Part shown: piece after piece, positions 55,553-64,000 of the stretch | Layout: every line of letters begins with the position of its first letter | Numbering within the stretch: the first letter of the stretch is position 1 | Assembly: GCF_963169125.1 (NCBI RefSeq) | Contig: NC_084800.1 | Coordinates: forward strand, 54,234,866-54,298,865 | Length of the DNA stretch: 64,000 nucleotides | Origin: Humulus lupulus | Lineage: Eukaryota > Streptophyta > Magnoliopsida > Rosales > Cannabaceae | Reading direction: 5' to 3' | The notes under the pieces: model-generated | What the model was told of the DNA's origin: nothing | Databases searched by the model: none | Seen by the model: only the letters and a program-made list of their open reading frames with translations | Made by a program: the position numbers and the translations under genes

Positions 55553-58500
55553 ATGTCCGAACATGTCGACGAAATTCTTCGTCAATTACTCTATCTTCGT
55601 CGTCGTCTCTTTCCTACGCGTCTGATCTCTGCACCCTTGCCTGAAAGAATAACTTCGGCTCGACCATTGGATGAACTTCTGTGTTGCCTCTGCTTGTTCA
55701 AGACTGTGGCTCTACCGTCACTGTCGCCGAAAATACATCATCCTCCACAAACTTTTTACTTATATTTTCTCGTGCTTATCATTGTGTTATATTGCTGTTA
55801 TAACTATTGGGCCGTTAGAGCCAGGGCCACCGTTTAGGGTAGCTCTGGGTGTATTAGAATAGGAGAACAAATTTTCCGGGTCGTCCCCGATCCTTTCAGG
55901 TCCGAGTTGTCCCTGAACAAGCGGTAATAGGCCGACTTGGGAAAATTTAGAAAAACTCTTCTTATTTGTTCCCAATCAGGGTTCTGCGGATCTTTTGTGA
56001 TCCCGGATCTGATCCGGAGTGGACTCTTCCAAGCAGTTCGTAGGAGAGCACCCGTACCTTAACCAACTTATTTTGGTTTTGGTGATAACTGCTTGGCTGT
56101 TTACTTTGTTCCCTTTTGCTTCCAGATCATCAGCCATGAATCACGACGTCACCCTCCATCCAAAAGAGTATGTCCAAGTGGCACCCTTCGTCCTGGAAGG
56201 ACATAAATCCCTCAGTGGAAACATGTGGGTGATGGACCTATTTCAGAACTACCAGATGTTGGATATCATGGAGAAGCATTTGGGCGGGGAGTCAACTCTC
56301 GGACTATTTTATAACCGCCTAGCCAGGAAGAAGGAAAAGGCCCACATAAGCGTAGGCGAATTTGGGGCATGGAGCATGGGCCACATCAGCTCAGGAGCCA
56401 CTCTCCCGCTTCATGACTATCGCACCGTTCCAGCTCTTGCCCCAAGCTTACCGATTTCTCATGGGATGGCGCATCTTCTGCGTGGCGAGGGAGATACCAG
56501 AGCCGACCCCAGCCGAGGTGTTGTACTTTTATATGCTGGAGTCACAGCTTAACGACAAGGATAACACCCAGGACGAATTCTATAGATTGAAGCCTGGTGG
56601 CAATTATCCTGCCCCCACTAGTTCTTGGAAGCATACCTCGGATATCAGACATTATTGGTTTATGACATATGGGTTCCTCTTGGATGAGAACCCCACGTTA
56701 GTGCTAGACTTCCAGCGAGTGGGTAAGCAGTCTCTTTTTTCCTTAGTTCAATTCGTTCTTTATATTCTTTTTGTTATTCGCTTTCAATTTACAGTCCTGG
56801 ATGACAGGACCCTATGCCCAGACCCCCCTCACCCAGTCGATCCTTAAGCAGAAGAAACTCTACGACACGTTAAGAGCGGAGGACCTGGACGTAGGGGGCT
56901 ACGTAAACACCACCAACCTGTGAACAATTGGGATGTTGGCGACCAACTAGACGATTGTGGACCCAAGCCTCCGGGGGATGCAATGCAAGAAAGACCCAGC
57001 TTTGAGGGAGGAACTGGCCCTCGCTCATATCGAGGCTATGGAAGACGCGGCCATGGCGAATACGGCGAAAAGGAAGAGGGAGCAGGCCCAACGAACAGAG
57101 AGGGCCACCTTCGAGGAGCTGGATGCTCTCTTCGAAGAGGCCCAACTAAACGCGGGGGCTCCTGGGGCTAGTGTATCGGGGAAAGGTAATTCACCTTTGT
57201 TTTGACTTATGCTCCCCATTTTGGCAACTTAGATAGGGATAGACTAGTTTGTCGAGGCCACATGTTCGGGGTCGTTAGAGAAATGAGACCTTCATCCCCC
57301 ATCGTTGTAGACCCGAAGACTCTCATGTACTCGTCCGGGTTTCTTCATTATGGTAACTTCCTGGACTTGGACGACATGGAAGACCGAATTCATTCCTTCG
57401 CTTTAGGAGAATTGAGTCGAGCCCGAGCTCTAGATAAGGGTTCATCCTGGAGGACCTTAGCCTAGTTTTCTTTTGAATCACTTCTTATCCTCACTCGTAT
57501 ACTTTGCTGACTTTCTTTATGTTTGTCTATTTCAGAAGGTTCCGACATGTCTAATCCCGTGGCCAAGATGAAGTAGGCCCGGGCGGCCAAGGCCAGGGAG
57601 TCGGCCAAGGAAGCTGCCAGAAGTGCGCCCAAGAGAAAAATGCTGGACGCGATTCTTGGGGGCTCAGTGCCGGAGCTGAGTACAGTCGGGGAGGCCTCAA
57701 CCATGATCCCTATTACAATGATTCCTACTGAAGTCGTCTCGCCCCAACCTGTTTGACCTCTGGTCATTGACCTGGAGCAGTAACCTCTGACAAGTCGGGG
57801 GTCCGAGAAGAGAGTTGCGGACTCGGCTGTTGGTGAGTCTGCAAACTGGGCGAAGAGGGCCAAGACCAAGGACCTTTCTTTGGCAGGGAATTCTTCCAGG
57901 GAAAGCCAGTTCGCCACTCGCGAACTTTCGGAGCCTCCCATGATCCCCTTCAATCCGGCTCTTCCCGAAGAGGGGGAGATGATCCTACAGGAAGAGCGAT
58001 CAAAGATGGTGTCCTGGACATGGGAAGACGGTCGGGGAAAGAGTGAGGAGGTTTATTGGGCTCTGACGATTCGGCGTAAGGCTAAGTTCGTCGAGTGTCC
58101 AACTGCTTTCAATGCTCCTCAGTCGATCGTGGATCGGCTCGTTTTCGATACTGGGTTTTGCCCCAAACTGGGGCAGGACATAACCCCATTCGCCGCAGAC
58201 CTGCTGGAAGAGGTTGGGACTACCATGTCCAACCTTTAGCTGAAATGGTACGCCACCTTGGCTAACCAGGATGCCATGTTCATCTTCCAGGCTACTCGTC
58301 ATCAGACCATCGCTGTAAGTCATCTGTCCATATCTCCATTTACTTTTCGTATTTTTAATTCGTATTTTTTCTAACTTTGTTTTGTTTCAGGACGCTTTAC
58401 TGGCCCATCGAAATGCCGACTTGGTGGTCGAGATGGCAATGAAATTGGAGACAGGCTAGCTGGAATTGGAGGGGCTGTGAACTAGCGGGAAACAACTAAG

Positions 58501-58990
58501 GAAGCCCTGGACAAGGAGGTGGCCCAAGCCAAAGTGGACCGCAAAGAAGCTGCCCGGGCTCGATTCCAGCTTGAAGAAACTTTGTCCCGGAAGGAAGCTG
58601 AACACAAAAAGCTGGTGGCTAGTCTAGAGGCGGAGCTTCTTCGTGTTTGGGGCACTGAGGCAACGTCTAAGGTTCTCCTGGAGGCATTCAAAGATCAACG
58701 CTCTTGAGTCTCAGATCCAGGGCCTAGACAGTTTGCTTCAGCAAGAGGTAAAAATGCACAAGGAGGCTCGCCAAGGGAAAGAGCAGGCGGATGCCTTGTT
58801 GGAGGCCACCTTCAACGAGGCCATCTACATGGCCTGGCTCCAAGACAAGAACATGAACCTCCTGCTTTACCCCGACCCCGCCACGAAGAGATATGAGTTT
58901 GAGGCTAAGGAGAACGCTGACGCGGAGCCCTTGGCCAAGGAGGAGACAGTTGGAGCCAACTCGGAGGCATCAGGGAACGGCGAAGCCTAG
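55553..58990 (+). pseudogene. T2 antisense gene (Tat antisense ORF; Transposase_28-like), spliced
   Basis: The ATG at 55553 (MSEHVDEILRQLLYLRRRLF) starts exon 1. Readable introns: acceptor TTCCAG ending 56125; donor GTAAGC at 56723 with acceptor TTACAG ending 56794, which restores phase (WMTGPYAQTPLTQSILKQKK); donor GTAATT near 57186; acceptor TTTCAG near 57535; donor GTAAGT at 58315 with acceptor TTTCAG ending 58390. Domains: the conserved gypsy-associated core (FMTIAPFQLLPQAYRFLMGW ... AEVLYFYML), a Lys/Glu-rich middle, and a long C-terminal coiled coil (DRKEAARARFQLEETLSRKE; ALESQIQGLDSLLQQEVKMH) ending at 58990. A frame change near 56360 and stops near 57575, 57756, 57781, 58237 and 58457 show decay. 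Sense is opposite to pol. The role is unknown. Confidence 0.65.
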
Positions 58991-59169
58991 GCTTGTGTCT
59001 TTTGTTTGTTTTTCTCTTCTTTTTTTTTCTGTAACACTTTTATGGACGCGGTTACGTCCAAGAAAATTTATATATTTGTGTTTACCTCATTTTTTGCACA
59101 AGTTTTTCCCATTTCATTCGTTAGAATCTCACTAAGTGTTTTACTACTTTGCCTGAATGAGTCAAATGT

Positions 59170-59600
59170 TCGGTCCTGGTTCCAACGGCCAGGACCATTG
59201 TGGAAAAGTTGTAGAAAATGTTTAACTCGTCTGGGGACCCATGCTCGGGTCTTTATGGCCAAGAATGGGCCATTCCGACTTTATAATACGGGCTCCTACG
59301 GCCTGAACCTTCAAAGATCTCTTTTTAGACTTTAACTTATTAACTTGCTTTAACCCTAATGTTCAGGCTCCAACGCCCTGGACCATTAAGGAGTTAATAA
59401 TTGTCCCCAAATTTATTTGTTCTGATTCTGGTTTTCAGGTTTCAATGGCGTGGGCCATCATAAATTATTTGATTAGCTTATTTTGAACCTATGAGTCGGG
59501 TTCCAAAGGCCTGGGCCATTTATAAGACTAATTCTATATAACTTATACCTAGTACTCACGTTCCAACGGTTTTGGGCCATTAAAGGGAAGACGTGGACAT
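59170..59600. repeat. Degenerate ~60-bp repeats in the T2 3' region
   Basis: The phrase GGTTCCAACGGCCTGGACCATT, in diverged forms, recurs near 59178, 59243, 59291, 59365, 59437, 59498 and 59557, with spacing from about 50 to 75 bases. It is followed immediately by the 63-bp array. Confidence 0.65.
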
Positions 59601-59658
59601 GTATTTGGTTATTTGGGACCACATTCGGTCAGCCAATTTTCAGGTTTATTATACTCCT

Positions 59659-60000
59659 GGACCATGCATGTTCGAGTTGGGACTAGGCCTGAGACTTGCG
59701 TCCTATTTGGTTTGCACCCCCCCCCCCCCCTCCCCGCACCATGTATGTCCGGGTTAGGACTAGGCCTTAGCCTTGCGTCCTTTTGGGTTTGTACCCCCCA
59801 GACCATGTATGTCCGGATTAGGACTCGGCCTTGGCCTTGCGTCCTTTCGGATTTGTTCCCTCCGGACCATATATGTCCGTATTGGGACTAGGCCTTAGCC
59901 TTGTGTCCTTTCGAGTTTGTACCCCCGGACCATATATTTCCGGATTGGGACTAGGCCTCAGCCTTGCATCCTTTCGGGTTTGTACTATCCGAACTAGGAG
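59659..60000. repeat. 63/64-bp tandem repeat, five units plus a partial
   Basis: Units begin GGACCATGTATGTCCGGATT and contain GGACTAGGCCTTAGCCTTGC and TTTGTACCCCC. ACCAT anchors lie at 59661, 59738, 59802, 59866 and 59929, and a partial unit starts at 59991. The first unit is longer because of a C14 run (59717-59730). The period near 63 keeps frames open in several phases, so open frames here are artefacts. Confidence 0.9.
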
Positions 60001-60235
60001 TAAACTTTGCATTTTGCATCCTGTTTGTTTTTGTTCCTAGACTTGTTCATACGAATGATTATACCCCCCCCCAAGTGAGCGAAGACTGTAGTCTTTGGTT
60101 ACTTGTTTATGAAGACGGACGCGAATTTTCATTTCTTTACAATGTTTTGCACACATCATTTTCATTAAATAAGAAATCGCCCTGGGGTGTACATTGTTTA
60201 AAAGAAAAATTAAAAACAGGAACATGCCCTCCTGA

Positions 60236-61297
60236 CTATTGATAGTATTTACGAAGGTGTTCCGCGTTCCAGGCCCTTGGGACCTCTGTTCCGTCAAGTT
60301 GCCTTAAGCGATATGTTCCCAGACACACTTCATGTTGGATTTCGTATGGTCCTTCCCAGTTTGGGCCCAGAACCCCCACTCCCGGATCTTGGGTTGCAGG
60401 GAAGACTCTTCTTAGGAACAATCGCCGGTTTCAAACCTTCGACTCCTAACTTTAGAGTTAAAATGTCAGCCAATCTTGCCTTTATACATCTTCAGCTGAA
60501 CCTAGGTTCTTCCCGGATCTCTTCAATGATGTCTAAAGATTCATGGAGTAAGGCGTGGTTCTGGGTGGGATCATACGTGTCCCGTCTGTGGGACGGGACA
60601 ATTGTTTCCACTGGGGTGACCGATTCGCATCCGTATACCATGGAGTAGGGAGTGTGTCCAGTAGACGTTCTTTTGGTGGTCTGGTATGCGTATAATACGC
60701 AGGGCAGCTCCTCCGGCCACTTGCTTTTGCAGGCATGAAGCTTTTTCTTCAATGTTCCCTTCAAGATCTTGTTCACAGCCTCTGTTTGCCCGTTTGCTTG
60801 AGTTCTGGCGACTGCGGAGAAGATTTTGATGATGCCATGCCTTCCACAGAAGTCAGTGAAATGGACGCTGTCAAATTGCATCCCGTATCAAACATGATCT
60901 TGTAGGGGAGGCCATATTGGCACACAATGTTGTTGATGATGAAGTCCAGGGCCTTTTTTGAGGTGATGGTGTTCATGGGTTTGGCCTCGACCCACTTGGT
61001 GTAATAATCGACGGCAACGATGGCGTACTTCACACCACCCTTCCCGGTCGGGAGCGACCCTACTAGGTCAATACCCCACACTGCGAAAGGCCAGGGACTC
61101 GTCATCAAGGTTATTTCCATTGGAGGGGCTCGCGGGATCTTCGCATAACTTTGGCATTGTTCGCACTTGCGGACGTAATCGACGAAGTCCTTCTTCATGG
61201 TTGGCCAGAAATATCCTTGCCTTAGGATTTTCTTGGACAGGCTGAGTCCGGCTGTGTGATCTCCGCAAAAACCTTCGTGCACCTCGTGTGATTGCAC
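60236..61297 (-). pseudogene. T2 integrase
   Basis: Right to left: the zinc-binding region (EGFCGDHTAGLSLSKKILRQ ... KCEQCQSYAKIPRAPP), the core with MTSPWPFAVWGIDLVGSLPT (first Asp), a second-Asp block altered to KIMFDTGCNL where T1 has VSDNGTQF, and NGQTEAVNKILKG (catalytic Glu). The C-terminal module is YQTTKRTSTGHTPYSMVY then LGPNWEGPYEIQ. Frame changes near 60870 and 60480 split it into three phases. It is homologous to T1 integrase at 32729-33830 but clearly diverged. Confidence 0.85.
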
Positions 61298-62150
61298 TCA
61301 TTTCGGTCCCGGATACGCATCGGAGGTATGGCATGGATAGCCCTCTGCAATAGAGTTTACCTTCCATCACGATGTATCTGGGGGCCTGGTACTGAAGTTT
61401 CCTGGCTACTGCCCTGTCCGTGGGTAACCCCTCGGTTGTTAGGTATTGGATGATAGGTCCCATCCATGACGTGGAGTAGTCTGTAGCGTTGATCGTGGGG
61501 ACTCGAATACTTGGTGTGGGGAGATGGTTGATCGGGACAAGCCCGAAGAGATCCGCCTCAGCATCCGTGGCCAGTTTTGTCAATGTATTTGCAAACACAT
61601 TTTGTTCCCTGGGGATCTTGCGGATGGAGTATTTCTTTAAAGACTGAAGCAGCTCTCGAGTTCGTGTCACATAAGCTGCCATCTTTTCCCTTTTTTTTTT
61701 GGTATTCCCCCGAGATTTGTCTAATAACTAATTGGGAGTCGCTATAGACCTCCAGACTCGCGGCCCCTACTTCCCGGGCCAAGCGCAATTCGCCAACATG
61801 GTCTCGTGTTCGGCCTTGTTGTTCGATGCATTGAACTGGAATTGTATGGCACTTTGTAACTGGTGTCCTTGTGGTGACACTAGGATGATCCCGGCCCATG
61901 CTTCGTTTTCGTACGAGGCTCTGTCTACGAAAACCTTCCACAAGGGCGTTGTGGGATCTGTGGGATCGTCATCTTCAGTGATCCCGGTGCACTCCACGAT
62001 GAAGTCAGCCAGGGCCTGCCCCTTGATTGATAATTTGGGGACATACATATTGTCGAACTGACTCAATTCAATGACCCACTTTAGAAGTCTCCCCGATGAT
62101 TCGGGATTTTGTAACACTTGCCGTAAAGGATGGTTGTCATTACTCTTATG
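61298..62150 (-). pseudogene. T2 RNase H region and linker to integrase
   Basis: On the minus strand QALADFIVECTGITEDDDPT and KVFVDRASYENEAWAGIIL (RNase H start, Asp kept, the usual following Gly replaced by Arg) are followed by HETMLANC-type and LEVYSDSQLVIRQISGEYQK (second motif, catalytic Asp in YSDSQL). Then come KIPREQNVFANTLTKLATDA (third motif, Asn and Ala-Asn pattern) and the linker LYCRGLSMPYLRCVSGTE. At least three phase changes break it. Confidence 0.8.
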
Positions 62151-63210
62151 GCGTGGGCTTGAAAGTAAGGCCTAAGCTTCCAGGATGTAATTAGTAAACA
62201 AAACGTCAATTTTTCAATTAGTGGGTATCGCGACTCCACGCCCAATAACCTCTTGCTTACGTAATAGACCAGGAGCTGGGCCTTTTCTTCTTCCCATACG
62301 AGTGTGACACTGATGGCGTGTTCGGTCACGGCCAAATAGGGGTACAACGACTTTCCATCCACCGATTTTGCTAAGATTAGCGCTTGGGCCAAATGCTCTT
62401 TCAGTCTCTGGAAAGCCTCTTCGTATTCGGCCGACCATTCGAACCTTTGGCTTCCCTGAAGGATGTTGAAGAACGAGATGCATTTGTCCCTGGCTTTCAA
62501 AACAAAACGGCTCAGAGCGGCTATTTGCCCTGTCAAGCTCTGAACGTTTTGTGCTTCTATGGCGTGGGCATATCGATCAATGCTTTGATCTTCTCCGAGT
62601 TGGCCTCTATTCCTTGATAGCTTACTATGAAGCCCAGGAACTTCCCGGATGCCACACCAAAGGTACACTTCTTGGGGTTCAAATTCATCCCATACTTCTG
62701 AATGATAGTGAATGCTTCTGCCAGATCATCGGCGTGTCCTCTGGAGGATTTGGACTTGACCAGCATGTCGTCTATATAGACCTCTATATTCCTTCCCAAC
62801 TGGGCTTGGAACATTCTGTTGACGAGCCTTTGATATATGGCTCCAGTGTTTCTGAGTCCGAAAGGCATGACGATGTAGCAGTACACCCATTTGTCGGTCT
62901 GGAAGCTGGTGTGTTCTTGATCCACTACATGCATTGAGATCTGGTTGTAGCATGAATAGGCATCCATGAAGCTCAAGATCTCGTATTTGGATGTTGCATC
63001 TACCATTTGGTCGATCCGGGGTAGAGGGAAACAATATTTGGGGCAGGCCTTGTTGAGGTCCGTGAAGTCGATGCAAGTTCTCCACATTCCATTTTGCTTG
63101 GGCACCAGCACCGGATCGGCTAGCCATACGGGATACAAAGCCTCCCGGATGAAGTTGATCGAGTATAACTTCTCAACTTCTAATTTGAGGGCCTCTGCCC
63201 TGCCGGACAA
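62081..63210 (-). pseudogene. T2 reverse transcriptase
   Basis: The frame 63210-62557 reads the N-terminal block KLYSINFIREALYPVWLADP, MWRTCIDFTDLNKACPKYCF, SFMDAYSCYNQISMHVVDQE, YCYIVMPFGLRNTGAIYQRL and the catalytic VYIDDMLVKS. Then come NPKKCTFGVASGKFLGFIVS and the connection domain. Near 62600 the phase changes and continues as SLTGQIAALSRFVLKARDKC and LYPYLAVTEHAISVTLVWEE to about 62081. The catalytic Asp pair is intact. Family-typical Gly in SGYNQI is Cys here. Confidence 0.88.
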
Positions 63211-63559
63211 ATGTCGTGCCTTTGTCGATGTTCAAGGCGTGGTAGATGATGTTGCAGTCGATCTCAGTGATATTCGAATGAGATCCCAGGATATCCTGGT
63301 TCTCTTTCACTTAGGCGACGATGGCGGCCCGGAGCTCCGTGTTCAGGTTCTTTCCGACTTGGATTACCTTGGTTGGGTCGATGTTGCCGATACAAACTTC
63401 TTCTATTTCATCCAGGGCGCTAGTGCCCAATCCGCCCCTATCCGCGGGTCCAGTTCGTCCTCCTCCCGGACCATCCTTTGTGCCGGGGGAGGGGGCAGAG
63501 CTAGATTGACATTTTCCTCCTGAATAGGCTCCTCGCGGACCATATAAATAGGTCAGGTG

Positions 63560-63960
63560 GACACATGGTAGCATTTCTAGGCACTCTTCTGATCTCTGCG
63601 GACCGTTCCTACCTCTCCATTTTCTCAGGGGAACTTCATGCAGAGGTGGCGGATGGAAGTGATAGCACCGAAATCGACTAGTACGGCTCGACCAAAGATG
63701 ATGTTGTACACAGTGGGGCAGTCCACCACTACAAATGTACAAAATTTGAACGAGCCTTGAATCTCGTTCCCCAACGTTACGAGCAGATGGATCTTCCCCA
63801 TTGAGAGTATCGAATCTCTGTTGAACCCGTAGAACTAAGTTGGGCATGTGGCCAGATCTGCCTCAGTCAAGCCAATCGCGGCAAAGGCTGGCTTAAACAA
63901 AATGTTGACGGTGCTTCTGTCGTCCACCAATATTCAGGACACCATCTTGTTAGCTATTTG
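63560..63960 (-). pseudogene. T2 aspartic protease region
   Basis: On the minus strand the active-site segment reads VDDRSTVNILFKPAFAAIGL, where the family has Asp-Asp-Gly-Ser. The essential Gly is Arg, so the enzyme would be inactive. It continues MGKIHLLVTLGNEIQGSFKF and YNIIFGRAVLVDFGAITSIR. A stop lies near 63835 at a position where Gln fits. 63211-63559 between protease and reverse transcriptase is the acidic linker, readable only in pieces. Confidence 0.75.
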
Positions 63961-64000
63961 GGCATCATGATACGGGAAGTGGACGTTCTAGGCGTCTTCT

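Larger units (their letters stand above)
53882..64000 (-). mobile_element. T2: Tat-type gypsy element with antisense gene (continues beyond the window)
   Basis: A minus-strand element with the same layout as T1: 3' LTR at the left (53882-54855), 3' region with a plus-strand spliced gene (55553-58990), two repeat arrays (59170-60000), then pol on the minus strand from integrase (60236) to protease (about 63960). Pol is split over many phases. The 54856-55480 stretch has no gene but carries GGTTCRTTTAC words also present in the LTR. gag and the 5' LTR lie beyond 64000. Confidence 0.8.

Noticed and set aside
59609..60040. Several overlapping open frames on both strands
   Set aside because: They arise from the 63-bp repeat period, which is divisible by three and keeps frames open.
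1..64000. tRNA, rRNA or snoRNA genes
   Set aside because: I scanned for tRNA-like A/B boxes and conserved rRNA strings by eye and saw none convincing. A tRNAscan or Rfam search would be needed to exclude small RNAs.

Overview
This window is plant nuclear DNA, most likely from a eudicot. It is AT-rich intergenic sequence packed with nested LTR retrotransposons, Helitrons and MITE-like or foldback elements. The evidence is Ty1/copia and Ty3/gypsy lineages found only in plants (Ale-, Angela/Tork-, Tekay/Del- and Tat-like), Helitron termini ending in CTAG, and plant-type splice sites. I cannot name the species. No intact ordinary host gene is visible. The only host-gene-like pieces are an exon resembling ENY2 (a mRNA export/SAGA factor) inside a Helitron-like region, a small signal-peptide plus glycine-rich reading frame, and a short unidentified open frame split by a copia insertion.

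Layout. 1-4700: low-complexity pyrimidine tract, a cluster of GGTAACTGGTTACC motifs, MITE-like elements, a foldback element, and a possible small glycine-rich secreted protein remnant. 4702-10194: a minus-strand copia deletion derivative (Copia-1) with both LTRs, carrying a second foldback copy and an inverted-repeat element with a 21-bp minisatellite. 11665-16422: a plus-strand, nearly complete copia (Copia-2) with near-identical short LTRs and a perfect AGAAC target duplication, inactivated by two stops, one frameshift and a G16 tract in integrase. 17400-21350: Helitron territory with repeated 5'-end modules, a ~180-bp tandem array, the ENY2-like exon and a hairpin-CTAG 3' end.

21350-36315: a minus-strand Tat-type gypsy element (T1). 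It carries a plus-strand (antisense) multi-exon gene and is interrupted by a truncated Angela-like copia (Copia-3) joined to an LTR of another family, and by a solo LTR of that family with a perfect target duplication. 36316-51208: a mosaic of four Tekay-like chromovirus fragments (A, B minus; C plus; LTR D minus). 51209-53880: a 292-bp Helitron, unassigned DNA, and nested inverted-repeat elements. 53882-64000: a second Tat-type element (T2) with its own plus-strand antisense gene, two tandem-repeat arrays and a degenerate minus-strand pol that runs out of the window.

Nearly all coding capacity is retrotransposon gag, protease, integrase, reverse transcriptase, RNase H and chromodomain, and almost every copy is broken. 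A recurrent lesion is Gln codon to stop (CAG or CAA to TAG or TAA), several cases provable by comparing sibling copies inside the window. The most unusual biology is (i) the pair of Tat elements that each keep a spliced, apparently promoter-bearing antisense gene, and (ii) the Helitron-borne ENY2-like exon with an internal in-frame duplication.
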